64,000 bases of DNA from CAIRDP01 sp037138335 (GCA_037138335.1 JBAXIO010000009.1:112373-176372); one strand, 5' to 3'. Shown: positions 26,572 through 37,167, counted from the first letter of the stretch. Translations and numbers: made by a program. The notes: generated by a model from the letters alone, not told the origin.

Positions 26572-26576
26572 AGTAT

Positions 26577-27626
26577 TTATGATTGCGGATTTGGTTGCAG
26601 GGGAACCTCAAGCAAAACCGTGGTCCCTTTCCCTTTGATCCCGGTGATTTTTAACTGGCCTTTCAAAAGTTTAACTCTTTCCTGCATGCCTATGATCCCG
26701 AATGAGCGTTTATGGTTCAGTTCTTCTTCCCGTATACCGATACCGTCATCCTTCACGCGCAGCAGGAACTGGTGCTGCTGCTTGCGAAGGAATACTGTAA
26801 CCTTACCGGCTCCCGAATGCTTGGCTATATTATTCATTATCTCCTGGAATATCCTGAAGACTGCAGTGGACAGCACAGGGTCAAGTTTAAAGTCTTTAGG
26901 ATATACCGTAAAGCCTGTGGTAAACCCCGTTCGCTCCCCGAAATCCCTTGTATACCATCGCAGGGTTGCAATAAGTCCCAGCTCGTCAAGCACTTCCGGG
27001 CGTAATTCCGTTGCGAGTTTGCGGATCAGGTCGACTGTACTTTCTACCAGGGCCGACATTGAACGGATATGTTTTTCAATTTCCGGATCAGGGTTTCCAT
27101 GCCCCAGGCGCCTGCGCAACAATGACAATTCCATCTTCAGCGCCGAAAGGGATGATCCCACCCCATCGTGGATTTCACGTGCAATGCGCTTTTTTTCCTT
27201 CTCCATCCCTGCTTCAATATGTGCCGAAAGATCACGAAGTTTCTGGGTCAACCCCTGCATTCGGTCCTCCGACTGCCTGCGGTAGGTCATATCAAGAATG
27301 GAAATAAGATATTCATCAGGATTAACGAGACTTACCACGTTAGCCTGGGCAATTGTGGCCGCTCCGTTTAAGGTTATCAGTGTAAGTTCAAAGGCTTTGT
27401 TCCCTGCCAGGGGAGTACTGCCACCTATGACCGAAGAAAGCATCAGCCGGGATTCATCTGAAATAAACCGGCAGAAATCCTGGTTCATTATGATATTAGG
27501 ATCCGTTCCAAGCAAACCGGCACAAAACTTATTTGCAAAGAGGATGGTACATTTTTCATCCAGGACAAGATATCCCACAGGGGCGATATCAAACAGGGAT
27601 TCATACCTGGCAGGCAAGGGGTTCAT
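26577..27626 (-). CDS. PAS-domain HisKA_3 sensor histidine kinase (NarX/UhpB type)
   Basis: This 349-residue soluble kinase has an N-terminal PAS domain (about 5-115; FDIAPVGYLVLDEKCTILFANKF), a coiled coil, a HisKA_3 dimerisation domain with phospho-acceptor His153 (ARE-I-HDGVGSSLSALKMEL) and a C-terminal HATPase (about 245-345; NNIAKHSGAGKV, then GIGIREEELNHKRSFGIIGM). There is no membrane segment, so the signal is intracellular or reaches it through the PAS pocket. It pairs with the NarL-type regulator five bases downstream. Confidence 0.94.
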   Translation of the reverse strand: MNPLPARYESLFDIAPVGYLVLDEKCTILFANKFCAGLLGTDPNIIMNQDFCRFISDESRLMLSSVIGGSTPLAGNKAFELTLITLNGAATIAQANVVSLVNPDEYLISILDMTYRRQSEDRMQGLTQKLRDLSAHIEAGMEKEKKRIAREIHDGVGSSLSALKMELSLLRRRLGHGNPDPEIEKHIRSMSALVESTVDLIRKLATELRPEVLDELGLIATLRWYTRDFGERTGFTTGFTVYPKDFKLDPVLSTAVFRIFQEIMNNIAKHSGAGKVTVFLRKQQHQFLLRVKDDGIGIREEELNHKRSFGIIGMQERVKLLKGQLKITGIKGKGTTVLLEVPLQPNPQS

Positions 27627-27947
27627 ACATCCCGGAATTACTTATTGAGAACAGGAAGAATGACACTTTAATTTCAAAGGTAATATTACTGTTTTTTCCC
27701 GAATTCAGTTAACAAGTTTAACAAAATACGTCTGGCGAATTACAGATTAATTTATAATATCTAAAATCTTTATATCATAAGGACTGCCTAATGAGCATTA
27801 TAATAATAAGATGTAAGGGAAACAATTACAACATCAGGATCATTAATCACTACACTTTAATTATTCAGTATCATACAATGCCAAACACGGGCCCTGACTA
27901 CATTTACATTATGATATTTTGCATCTTTTGTTAAATGCTTTTTGGCT
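27627..27947. other. AT-rich divergent intergenic region without a gene
   Basis: About 320 bases separate two divergent kinase genes. I see no conserved ORF, tRNA or strong terminator. The minus strand carries a -7-like element (27675-27682). The right half is AT-rich with direct TTAATTATT-like stretches and probably holds the promoter of the giant kinase, which I could not pin down. Confidence 0.6.
27675..27682 (-). promoter_or_regulatory. Putative -7 element for the NarX-type kinase operon
   Basis: TACCTTTG on the minus strand matches TAnnTTTG, 49 bases before the kinase start. A -33 TTTG at the standard distance is not seen. Confidence 0.4.
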
Positions 27948-30900
27948 ATGAGACAAAGTAAAACAGCCTTGCTGGAGGAAATCGAAACTCTGAAGAAAGA
28001 AAACAAGGCCCTGCAGGGTCTTTTCAGCAATTTACAAAACCCTGAATTACAATGGTGGGCCAGGTATAATGCTGAATTTATTATAACCCTGAACAGGGAT
28101 GAGCAGATGCTCTCGGTTTCACCAACGGTTATTTCATTGATGGGATACTCCCTGGATGAATTTACAGGAAAAGATTTTCATTTTTTCATTCATCCCCTCG
28201 ATTTACCCGTGATCAGGAGATCACTGGAGTGGGTCATGTCGGAACCTGATTCCCAGGAAGTATGCCATGTTCGCGGAAGGGATTCACTGCATAACTGGCT
28301 GTGGCTTGAAGCCAGCATCATCAACCAGATCAATGATCCCGAAATTGCTTCCCTGATGATAGTCTTCAAGGTACTGAAGCTCGCGAAAGATTCTCATGGA
28401 GTTGGGTCATTACCAAAAGTGCAATACTCCGATCTCTTTAAAGCAATCAAAGACGCATTGTATGTAAATGTGCTTAAGGGGGACGGAACATTTGGCAATT
28501 TTATCGAGATTAATGAAGTTTCCTGCAAGATGCTTGGCTATACCAGGGAGGAATTCATGGAGATGTCGATTGAAGATATAGGGGGACGGATTGAGGAAGA
28601 GGATATCAGGGGAGTTCATAAAAAACTGACTGAAGGGGAATCGGTTATTTTTGAAAGCCTGCAACGGGCCAAAAACGGGAAGCTGATTCCCGTTGAAATC
28701 CATGCCAGCCTGTTCCGATTCGAAAACCAGCGTGGAATGATAAGCCTTGTAAGGGATATTACGGAAAAGAAAAAGGCGGAAGAGGAGAGGCAGAAAGCTG
28801 AAAAACACCTGTCTATCATAGCAGAGAATACCCAGGATATAATCTGGCTTGCCGATGAGAATATGGTTTTTGAGTATGTCAGTTTTTCGGTTACAAGAGT
28901 TCTGGGTTATGAAGTACAGGAGATAACCGGAAAATCATTCAATTCAATCTTAACTCAAACATCCCGGGAAACTGCCGGCAAAGGGATGGAATCGATAATA
29001 AACCGTGTTCAATCAAACAGTTTTGCCGATCCAAGCAGGGCCAGGGTAATACAGCTTGAAACAATAAAAAAGGATGGCAGCCTGATATGGATCGAGAACT
29101 CTTTTTCACTGATCTTTAGTGACAGGAAAGAGCTGCTTGGGTTTGTGGGTGTGAGCCGTGACATCACCCAACGCAAGGAAGCAGAGAACCTGCTTACCGA
29201 AAGCGAGGAAAAATTCAGGGCCATAACCAATACAGCGCAGGATGCAATCATCTCTATTGATGAATATGGAAAAGTAGTTTTCTGGAATCCATCAGCTGAA
29301 CGGCTATTCGGTTTTCCCAGTGAAGAAGTTCTGGGAAAGAATGTTCATGAATTAATCGCACCGCCTGAATACCTGGAAGCAGCTACAAGGGGAGTAACCG
29401 GATTTATCAATTCGGGTTGCGGGAATGCGATCGGTAAAACAATCGAGCTTACTGCAAAAAGAAAAAGCGGGGAGAAGTTTCCGATCGAACTTTCCCTTTC
29501 ACTGATGAAATTCAGGGGAGCAAACCATGCAATAGGGATCATCCGTGATATTTCAGAAAGGAAGTTTGTTGAAGACGAACGGAAAAAATCAGAAGAGTTA
29601 CTGAAAAAAAGCGAAGAGCATTATAGGACCCTTTTCACAACTATGGCCCAGGGGGTAGTATACCAGGATGCCACAGGAAATATTTTCCTTGCTAACCCGG
29701 CTGCCGAACGTATGCTGGGGTTAAGTCATGACAAGATAAACGGTCGAACTTCGGCAGATCCGGTGTGGAATACAATTCATGAGGACGGGTCGGAGTTCCC
29801 TGGTGATACCCATCCTGCAATGCTTGCATTGAAAACAGGGAAAGAGAGTACCGCGGTCATGGGGGTCTTCAATCCCAGGTTTAACAAATACACATGGATC
29901 AATGTCAGCGCCAAAGCTATGTTCAGGCAGGGCGAGAAAACTCCATACCAGGTCTTTACAACTTTCGAGGATATCACGCCTATCAGGGAAAACCTTAATG
30001 AGATCAGGAAAGCAAACCAAAGGCTTGAAATACTCAGGAAAATCGACAAAGCTATAATACAGTCGAATTTAAAAGTGAGTGATGTTGATGAGATTGCAAT
30101 GTTGGGGATCACAGGTATGATACCCTGTGATGATATCTTATTAATGACATTTGATTATCCTAATAACGAAGCTGTTTTTGAATCCCGTTTACGGAATGGC
30201 AAGTTTTCTAAAATAGAGAATCGAAAGTTCCCGTTGAATTTGTTTGACATGGATACATTTATTCAGGGCGGGACGGATGTACGCATAATCAGCGGGGAAA
30301 ATGCAGATTCAGGAATTAACCGCTTGATCAGCGAGAGAGGATTTCACAGTTCAATAGCTGTGCCTATATTGCTTGACACTATTGTATCAGGGCTACTGAT
30401 TATCCTGAAAAAGGAATCAACCGTATTTTCTCCTGTCCACATTCAAATCGTGGAGGATATTGCATCGCTTATATCACTAAACCTGAACAGGAGGGAGCTC
30501 AACCGCCGTTTGCAACAATATTCAACGGGCCTTGAGAAACTTGTCAGGGAAAGAACCAGTGAACTACAGGCAATTCTTAAGGCGGTGCCTGATCTTCTCT
30601 TCCGTCTGAACCGTGAAGGCATACTGCTGGGGTCACAGAGTGGGTCAAGAACCGATCTGCTAATGCCTGAGGAGCAGTTCCTTGGAAAAAACATTAAAGA
30701 CGTATTGCCCCCGCATATCCTGGAATCAGTTGCAAAGGCCATTGAGGAAGCATTTACAAGCATGGATATCGCTTCTTTCGAATACGGGCTGGAGATTAAT
30801 AATGAATCGAAATGGTATGAATGCCGTATCATTTCAACTTCTGAAAATGAAGCTCTTGCTATAATCAGGGACATTTCACAGCGTAAAACTGCCGAGCGGG

Positions 30901-33635
30901 CCCTTGAATGGAACGAATCCCTGCTGCAGAAAATGACATCGACCTCCCCCCTGGCCTTCTTTGTTGTTGATAACCGCACGGATGCAATACTATACTTTAA
31001 TCATCAGTTTTGCGAGATCTGGGGTATTACCCATCTTGAAGAAAGGATGAAAAAGGGTGAACTCACAAATAACGGGATCATCCCCGATTGCCTACCGGTA
31101 CTTAAAGACATACCTGCATTTGCGGCATCCTGCGAACCCCTGCAGGACGAGTTCAATGAAGTGGTGGTTGAGGATGAGATCCCTTTCAAAGACGGAAGGA
31201 TAATACGCCGCTTTTCAACCCAGATCAGAGGAGAGAAAAACGAGTATTACGGAAGGCTGTACATATTTGAAGATATTACCCAGAGAAAAACAGCTGAACA
31301 ATTTATCAGCATACAACGTGACCTGGCTGCAAAGCACAGCACGATGATTGATATGGACGAGGCACTGTCGATTTCAATGGAGGCATTAATGCAGATTGAA
31401 GGTGTGGATTGCGGCGGGATTTATTTTCTGGATCCTGTGACAGGGAGCCTTAACCTGGTTGCCCACCGGGGATTATCAGATGAATTCGTGTCACAAAGAT
31501 CGCATTATGAAGCCGATAGTATTCAGGCTAAAATAGTAAAAGGCCGGGGAGCCCGGTATATTAATTATTCCGTGGAAAATCTTCCTGGCGATACATTGGA
31601 TTCGAGGGAAGGCATCCTCTCACTTGCTATTTTGAGCATCGAGCATGAAGGTGAAATCCTGGGTTGTATCAATCTCGGATCAAGATCGGCCGATGACCTG
31701 TTCAAAAACGTTCGCTATTCAGTTGAAAGCCTTGGATTACAGATTGGCGGAACAATCTCCAGGATCCAGGCTGAAACCATGCTGTTGAGAAGCAAGCAAA
31801 ACTTCCAGGCCTTGTTTGACACCCTGGATGATTTCATGTTCATCCTTGATGCAGGAGGGAATATAATCAGGACCAATCCTGTTGTGAATAATCGCCTTGG
31901 ATACAAGGCCGACGAACTTCTTGGAGTGAATGTACTCCAGGTCCACCCTCCTGAAAGAAGGGAAGAAGCCGGTTTTATTGTTGGCGAGATGCTTGCCGGC
32001 CGGGCCTTATTTTGCCCTGTTCCTTTGATCACGAAAGACGGAACCCGCATTCCTGTTGAAACCAGGGTTGTTATGGGAAAATGGGACGATGAGGATGTAC
32101 TTTTCGGGATCTCACGTGATATAAGCGAACGTATGAAAGCCGAAGCCGCCCTGAAAATGCAAAGTGCGGCTTTTGAATCCTTCGCGATCCCTATCATTAT
32201 AACCGACCCCGAAGGCCGGATCACCTGGTCGAATACCAGCTTTTTACGACAATCAGGATACTCATATGATGAAATTATCGGCCAGACCCCCGGGCAACTT
32301 GTGAAATCGGGAATCCAGACTGAAGATTTCTACAAGGAGCTCTGGGCAAAAATCAAAAGCGGGAAAGTTTGGAGCGGCGAGCTTATGAACAAAAGAAAAG
32401 ACGGATCGCTTTTCCCTGAAGAGCTTACCATTACACCGGTTATGGACTATGCAAATAATATATCTTCCTTTATTGCAATTAAAATCGATATTACCGAAAA
32501 GAAAAAACCGGAAAAGGACCTCAGGGAAAGTGAGGCACGCTGGAATTTTGCTTTGGAAGGCTCCGAAGAGGGTGTCTGGGATTGGGATATCATAACAAAT
32601 AATTTTATTGTTTCCAATCAATGGAAACGCATCCTTGGTTACCAGGCTAATGAAATGCGCGGGATAATTAAAATTGAAAATAATGAGCGGACCCATCCCG
32701 ATGATCTTGAACAATTCAATTCCGATCTTCAGAAACATCTTAACGGGGAATCGGAGATCTACAGGAATGAACATCGTATTTTATGCAAGGACGGCATATA
32801 TAAATGGATACTCGACAAGGGAAAGGTAGTAAACCGCGATTCCAATGGAAAGCCGCTTCGGATGATAGGAACCCATACCGACATATCCGACAGGAAGAAA
32901 TATGAAGTTATGCTCAGGCAGGGAATGGAAAAAGAAAAGGAAATGAACCAGCTGAAATCAAAATTTATCTCGGTAGCTTCCCATGAATTCCGTACACCCC
33001 TGGCTACTATTCTAGCTACCAGTGAATCGCTATTCAACTACCGTAAAAAAATGACGGAAACACAGGTTGACGAAAGGATCACGAAGATCAAAGACCAGGT
33101 AGGAAACCTGAACAGGATCATTGAGGAAGTTCTTAATCTTTCAAAACTCCAGATTAAAGAACGGGAACTTGAACCTGAACTGTTTGACCTCTCTGCCATG
33201 ATACTTGAAACAATTGAAGAATTCAGGATCCATTCAGGCCGCGACAGCCATCTGGAATTCCATTCAGTTCCTGATAAAATTGAAGTTTATCTTGATAAAA
33301 AGAATATTTACCTGGTTGTCAACAATCTGATATCCAATGCAATTAAATATTCCGAACCCGATAAAACCATCAACGTTGATTTGAAGCTCGAAAAGGATTT
33401 ACTTATCCTTGAGGTAAAGGACCAGGGAATAGGTATACCCGAAAAAGACCTTAAACATCTTTTTACTCCATTCTTCAGGGCATCAAATTCAGGTACGGTA
33501 GCCGGCACCGGCCTGGGCCTGAATATAGTGCAGGAATCGGTTCATCGTCACGGAGGAACGATACAGGTTTCTAGCAATATCAACGAGGGCTCACTGTTTA
33601 CAATAAAATTGCCATGTATACTTAAAATAAAGTAA
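27948..33635 (+). CDS. Giant cytoplasmic multi-PAS/GAF sensor histidine kinase
   Basis: 1,895 residues from the ATG at 27948 (a TTG two codons earlier is less likely). No transmembrane segment. After a short coiled coil I count about ten PAS domains and two GAF domains: PAS at roughly 40-150, 160-275, 285-415, 420-545, 560-690; GAF 700-855; PAS 870-985 and 990-1110; GAF 1115-1270; PAS 1285-1400, 1405-1525, 1530-1650. Most PAS units end in the PAC signature D-I-(T/S)-(E/Q)-(R/K)-K. HisKA has SVASHEFRTPLATILATSE (about 1675) and HATPase has NAIKYSEPDKTI and GTGLGLNIVQESVHRHGG. The next gene, a receiver-kinase hybrid, starts five bases after the stop and is the probable phosphotransfer partner. 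Confidence 0.95.
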   Translation: MRQSKTALLEEIETLKKENKALQGLFSNLQNPELQWWARYNAEFIITLNRDEQMLSVSPTVISLMGYSLDEFTGKDFHFFIHPLDLPVIRRSLEWVMSEPDSQEVCHVRGRDSLHNWLWLEASIINQINDPEIASLMIVFKVLKLAKDSHGVGSLPKVQYSDLFKAIKDALYVNVLKGDGTFGNFIEINEVSCKMLGYTREEFMEMSIEDIGGRIEEEDIRGVHKKLTEGESVIFESLQRAKNGKLIPVEIHASLFRFENQRGMISLVRDITEKKKAEEERQKAEKHLSIIAENTQDIIWLADENMVFEYVSFSVTRVLGYEVQEITGKSFNSILTQTSRETAGKGMESIINRVQSNSFADPSRARVIQLETIKKDGSLIWIENSFSLIFSDRKELLGFVGVSRDITQRKEAENLLTESEEKFRAITNTAQDAIISIDEYGKVVFWNPSAERLFGFPSEEVLGKNVHELIAPPEYLEAATRGVTGFINSGCGNAIGKTIELTAKRKSGEKFPIELSLSLMKFRGANHAIGIIRDISERKFVEDERKKSEELLKKSEEHYRTLFTTMAQGVVYQDATGNIFLANPAAERMLGLSHDKINGRTSADPVWNTIHEDGSEFPGDTHPAMLALKTGKESTAVMGVFNPRFNKYTWINVSAKAMFRQGEKTPYQVFTTFEDITPIRENLNEIRKANQRLEILRKIDKAIIQSNLKVSDVDEIAMLGITGMIPCDDILLMTFDYPNNEAVFESRLRNGKFSKIENRKFPLNLFDMDTFIQGGTDVRIISGENADSGINRLISERGFHSSIAVPILLDTIVSGLLIILKKESTVFSPVHIQIVEDIASLISLNLNRRELNRRLQQYSTGLEKLVRERTSELQAILKAVPDLLFRLNREGILLGSQSGSRTDLLMPEEQFLGKNIKDVLPPHILESVAKAIEEAFTSMDIASFEYGLEINNESKWYECRIISTSENEALAIIRDISQRKTAERALEWNESLLQKMTSTSPLAFFVVDNRTDAILYFNHQFCEIWGITHLEERMKKGELTNNGIIPDCLPVLKDIPAFAASCEPLQDEFNEVVVEDEIPFKDGRIIRRFSTQIRGEKNEYYGRLYIFEDITQRKTAEQFISIQRDLAAKHSTMIDMDEALSISMEALMQIEGVDCGGIYFLDPVTGSLNLVAHRGLSDEFVSQRSHYEADSIQAKIVKGRGARYINYSVENLPGDTLDSREGILSLAILSIEHEGEILGCINLGSRSADDLFKNVRYSVESLGLQIGGTISRIQAETMLLRSKQNFQALFDTLDDFMFILDAGGNIIRTNPVVNNRLGYKADELLGVNVLQVHPPERREEAGFIVGEMLAGRALFCPVPLITKDGTRIPVETRVVMGKWDDEDVLFGISRDISERMKAEAALKMQSAAFESFAIPIIITDPEGRITWSNTSFLRQSGYSYDEIIGQTPGQLVKSGIQTEDFYKELWAKIKSGKVWSGELMNKRKDGSLFPEELTITPVMDYANNISSFIAIKIDITEKKKPEKDLRESEARWNFALEGSEEGVWDWDIITNNFIVSNQWKRILGYQANEMRGIIKIENNERTHPDDLEQFNSDLQKHLNGESEIYRNEHRILCKDGIYKWILDKGKVVNRDSNGKPLRMIGTHTDISDRKKYEVMLRQGMEKEKEMNQLKSKFISVASHEFRTPLATILATSESLFNYRKKMTETQVDERITKIKDQVGNLNRIIEEVLNLSKLQIKERELEPELFDLSAMILETIEEFRIHSGRDSHLEFHSVPDKIEVYLDKKNIYLVVNNLISNAIKYSEPDKTINVDLKLEKDLLILEVKDQGIGIPEKDLKHLFTPFFRASNSGTVAGTGLGLNIVQESVHRHGGTIQVSSNINEGSLFTIKLPCILKIK

Positions 33636-33640
33636 GGTCA

Positions 33641-34726
33641 ATGCGTATGAAAAAAATACTGATTATCGAAGACCAGGAGATGCTTCGCGAAGAAGTCAAA
33701 GACTGGTTCGAATTTGAAGGATATATAACCTACACAGCTTCCAACGGGAAAGAAGGAGTGGATCTGGCAGTCAAACATTTTCCCGACCTGATCCTTTGCG
33801 ATATCATGATGCCTGAAATGGACGGAAATGCCGTTCTGGAGGCATTACGCCATGACATCAAGACTTCCATGATACCGTTTATTTTTATGACTGCACTCTC
33901 CGAGCGGGTCCAGGTCAGGGCCGGCATGGACCAGGGGGCTGATGATTATATTACAAAGCCTTTTACGCATGACGAATTGATGAACGCAGTGCATGCCCGG
34001 CTTGAAAAAATCGATTTGCTTACCGAGAGGTCCCAGTCTGCACTCCAGGAGCTCAGGATCAACCTCATAACAAGCCTCCCTCATGAACTCAACACACCTT
34101 TGAACGGCATGCTTGGATTCGGGCAGCTGCTGAAGAATTACCCCGACTCATTTACGCCGGAGGAACTGCCCGAAATCGGCAACCGCATTTATACCAGTGC
34201 ATTGAGGCTGCACAGGCTGATTCAGAATTATCTCCTTTATGCACAGCTCGAGCTGAAAAAGACGGGACTTTCCCGCAGGTTTGAACTTCAGGAACCGATG
34301 GAGATCATAACCAGGGTAAGTACCAAGATGGCTGATGATTCTTTACGGTCAGGGGATCTTATACTTGATTGCCGGCAATGTTCTGTGTTTATTGCGGAGC
34401 TGGAATTCACAAAGGTGGTGGAAGAAATTGCCGGCAATGCATTTAAATTTTCGTCCCCCGGCACTCCTGTAAAAATAAGTTGTTATTGTTCCGAAGATAT
34501 GTTCCACATGATATTTGAAGATAAGGGCTGCGGAATTAAAGAAGAGGATTTAAAGAAGATAGGAGCCTTCATGCAATTTGACAGGATGCTTATGGAACAG
34601 CAGGGGTTCGGGCTTGGTCTTATTATCTCAAAAAGAATTACTGAACTCTTCAATGGCAGTATGAAAATTGACAGCCAGGTTGGCAAGGGTACAACAATAC
34701 AGATTTCCTGGCCAGGTCAAAACTGA
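33641..34726 (+). CDS. Receiver-histidine kinase hybrid (REC-HisKA-HATPase)
   Basis: This 361-residue protein starts with a receiver (about 4-125; phospho-acceptor Asp54 in ILCDIMMPEMDG, ITKPFTHDEL) followed by HisKA (about 140-205; LPHELNTPLNGMLGFGQLLK) and HATPase (about 240-358; NAFKFSSPGTPV, then GFGLGLIISKRI). The receiver is at the N-terminus, so it probably accepts phosphate from the giant kinase five bases upstream and gates its own kinase. There is no DNA-binding output. A second ATG two codons in (MKKILIIED) may be the real start. Its stop meets the stop of a convergent receiver gene with no gap. Confidence 0.93.
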   Translation: MRMKKILIIEDQEMLREEVKDWFEFEGYITYTASNGKEGVDLAVKHFPDLILCDIMMPEMDGNAVLEALRHDIKTSMIPFIFMTALSERVQVRAGMDQGADDYITKPFTHDELMNAVHARLEKIDLLTERSQSALQELRINLITSLPHELNTPLNGMLGFGQLLKNYPDSFTPEELPEIGNRIYTSALRLHRLIQNYLLYAQLELKKTGLSRRFELQEPMEIITRVSTKMADDSLRSGDLILDCRQCSVFIAELEFTKVVEEIAGNAFKFSSPGTPVKISCYCSEDMFHMIFEDKGCGIKEEDLKKIGAFMQFDRMLMEQQGFGLGLIISKRITELFNGSMKIDSQVGKGTTIQISWPGQN

Positions 34727-35092
34727 TCAGGCAAGCAGCCTCTTTATCTCGCCAATGAGCTCGCTGATTTGGAAAGGTTTTGCAAGGCAGCTGTCGGAAC
34801 CAATCAGCCTGGCGGCATCAAGGTGAAGCCGTGATGAAGCCCAGCCTCCTCCCGAAATCGTAATGATTTTCACCTTCGGATAAAATTCCCGCATGTGAAG
34901 GATAACTTCCATTCCATGGGTTTTAATAAGTAGGAGGTCAGTGATAACCAGGTCGAACTCCTGCTCTTTCAGGATATTTAAAGCCAGTTCGCCGTCATTA
35001 GCCGTAATCACTTCATAACCGTTTTCCTGCAGCAGGAATTTCATCTCCTCGGCAAATGAAGGGTCGTCGTCAATGAACAGAATGCGTGCCAT
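34727..35092 (-). CDS. Stand-alone response regulator receiver protein
   Basis: This 121-residue single-domain receiver has acidic residues at 8-10, phospho-acceptor Asp52 (DLVITDLLL), Ser/Gly-rich switch (TISGGGWASS) and Lys in CLAKPFQ. It has no output domain, so it acts by protein contact or as a phosphate relay. It lies eight bases downstream of metG on the same strand, but functionally it probably belongs with the two kinases encoded convergently next to it. Confidence 0.9.
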   Translation of the reverse strand: MARILFIDDDPSFAEEMKFLLQENGYEVITANDGELALNILKEQEFDLVITDLLLIKTHGMEVILHMREFYPKVKIITISGGGWASSRLHLDAARLIGSDSCLAKPFQISELIGEIKRLLA

Positions 35093-35100
35093 GGCTTGTA

Positions 35101-37149
35101 TTATTTAATATCGCCTCCGTTTTGGGTTCCCACATCCGGAGTAACAAAAAATAAAGTACCATCAGGGTTTTCGGCCATCAGTATCATCCCCTGGGAATCA
35201 ATACCTTTGAGTTTGCGGGGGGCAAGGTTAACAAGGATGCTGACCCTTCTGCCAATAATATCTTCAGGCTTGAAATATGCCGCAATACCCGATACCACGG
35301 TACGCTGGTCAATACCTGTATCAATTTTCAGCTTTAACAGCTTATCGGTTTTGGGAACTTTTTCAGCTTCGAGGATGGTTCCCACCCGTATATCCATTTT
35401 AGTAAAATCATCATAAACGATTTCGGGCTTTGCAGGTTTAAGGCTGGTTACAGCCTGGGCTGCTTCATTGGCTGCTTTGGTGTCCATAAGTTTCTGAACC
35501 TGTTTCTGAATGATCTCGTCGTCAATTTTATCAAATAATAATGCGGGCGGATTTATTTTCTGCCCGGGCACCAGCCAGTTACAAAGCAAGGCATCCTTCC
35601 AGCTGTAGGATCCCAGGTTGAGTGTTTGCCTGATCTTTGCGGCCGAAAACGGCAGGAAGGGTTCGGCCACAATAGATAACTCTGCACAGATCTGGAGAGA
35701 AACATTAAGAATTGTTGCAACCCTTTCCTTTTCTGCCGGATACAGTTTCCAGGGCTCGTTATCGGTAAGGTACTTATTCCCAAGCCTTGCCAGGTTCATC
35801 ATTTCGGCCAGGGCTTCACGGAAGCGGTAAGAATACAGGCTGGCCGCTATCCTGGAAGGAAAGAGCTTCATTTCAGCAAAAGCTGCCAGGTCAGCCAGGG
35901 TAAACTCCCCTGGCGAGGGAACCTTTCCGTCGAAATATTTATGAGTCAAAACGATGGTGCGGTTGACGAAATTCCCGAGAATGGCAACCAGTTCATTATT
36001 ATTCTTCGCCTGGAAATCTTTCCAGGTAAAATCATTGTCCTTGGTCTCAGGTGCATTTGAAGTGAGCACATAACGCAGAACATCCTGTTTGCCGGGGAAT
36101 TCTTCAAGGTATTCATGAAGCCATATCGCCCAGTTCCTTGATGTGGAAATCTTGTCGCCTTCAAGGTTCAGGAACTCGTTGGCCGGCACATTGTCGGGAA
36201 GGATATATGTTCCTTCGGCTTTAAGCATGGCCGGGAAAATGATGCAATGGAATACGATATTGTCTTTCCCGATAAAATGCACCAGCCTGGTCTCAGGGTC
36301 TTTCCAGTATTTTTCCCAGTCGGACCTCAGTTCGCGGGTTGCAGAAATGTATCCTATAGGGGCGTCAAACCAAACATATAAAACCTTGCCTTCCGCACCT
36401 TCCACCGGGACTTTCACCCCCCAGTCGAGGTCGCGGGTCACGGCACGGGGCTGTAGCCCCTGTTCTATCCATGATTTGCACTGCCCGTAAACATTCGTTC
36501 TCCAGTCATCCTTATGCCCTACAAGTATCCATTCCCTGAGCCAGGGTTCATACTGATCGAGGGGCAGGAACCAATGCCTGGTTTCGCGCATCACCGGCTG
36601 GTTGCCGCTGAGCACCGATTTCGGGTTGATGAGGTCGGTGGCATTTAACGATGATCCGCATTTCTCGCACTGGTCCCCGTAAGCTTTTTCGAACCCGCAG
36701 TTAGGACAGGTGCCGGTGATATAACGGTCGGCAAGAAAATGACCGCTGGCTTCGTCGTAATATTGCTGCGAGACCTTTTCTATAAACTGCCCTGCATCGT
36801 ACATCTTTCTGAAGAATGCCGATGCGGTCTCATGGTGCATGGGATTGGAAGTGCGGGAGTAGATATCGAAAGAAATTCCGAATTCCTCAAACGATTTTTT
36901 AATTATGCCGTGGTATTTATCCACGATCTGCTGGGGAGACACTCCCTGCTGCAATGCTTTGATCGTGATAGGCACCCCGTGTTCATCGGACCCCCCGATA
37001 AAGATCACATCCTCACCGTTCATCCGCAGAAAACGAACAAAAATATCCGCAGGGACATAAACCCCGGCCAGGTGGCCAATGTGAATGGGCCCGTTGGCGT
37101 AAGGAAGCGCAGAAGTTACAGTATAGCGTTTATACTCCGGTCTTTCCAT
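35101..37149 (-). CDS. metG: Methionyl-tRNA synthetase
   Basis: About 682 residues from MERPEYKRYTVTSALPYAN; the frame runs seven codons further but this Met precedes the conserved core. The HIGH motif is in NGPIHIGHLAG, a zinc knuckle CPNC-x-CEKC lies near residue 145-165, and KMSKS appears as KISTS. An anticodon-binding helical domain follows, then a C-terminal EMAP-II-like tRNA-binding domain (about 580-682; FTKMDIRVGTILEAEKVPKTDKL written in part as KMDIRVGTI). It charges tRNA-Met. Length and domain order are normal for Bacteroidetes. A lone receiver gene follows after eight bases. Confidence 0.97.
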   Translation of the reverse strand: MERPEYKRYTVTSALPYANGPIHIGHLAGVYVPADIFVRFLRMNGEDVIFIGGSDEHGVPITIKALQQGVSPQQIVDKYHGIIKKSFEEFGISFDIYSRTSNPMHHETASAFFRKMYDAGQFIEKVSQQYYDEASGHFLADRYITGTCPNCGFEKAYGDQCEKCGSSLNATDLINPKSVLSGNQPVMRETRHWFLPLDQYEPWLREWILVGHKDDWRTNVYGQCKSWIEQGLQPRAVTRDLDWGVKVPVEGAEGKVLYVWFDAPIGYISATRELRSDWEKYWKDPETRLVHFIGKDNIVFHCIIFPAMLKAEGTYILPDNVPANEFLNLEGDKISTSRNWAIWLHEYLEEFPGKQDVLRYVLTSNAPETKDNDFTWKDFQAKNNNELVAILGNFVNRTIVLTHKYFDGKVPSPGEFTLADLAAFAEMKLFPSRIAASLYSYRFREALAEMMNLARLGNKYLTDNEPWKLYPAEKERVATILNVSLQICAELSIVAEPFLPFSAAKIRQTLNLGSYSWKDALLCNWLVPGQKINPPALLFDKIDDEIIQKQVQKLMDTKAANEAAQAVTSLKPAKPEIVYDDFTKMDIRVGTILEAEKVPKTDKLLKLKIDTGIDQRTVVSGIAAYFKPEDIIGRRVSILVNLAPRKLKGIDSQGMILMAENPDGTLFFVTPDVGTQNGGDIK

Positions 37150-37167
37150 AATCAGTAAAACAAGAAG

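Noticed and set aside
35101..37149. KISTS in place of KMSKS in methionyl-tRNA synthetase as a defect
   Set aside because: This variant is, to my knowledge, usual in Bacteroidetes MetG proteins, and the rest of the enzyme is intact.
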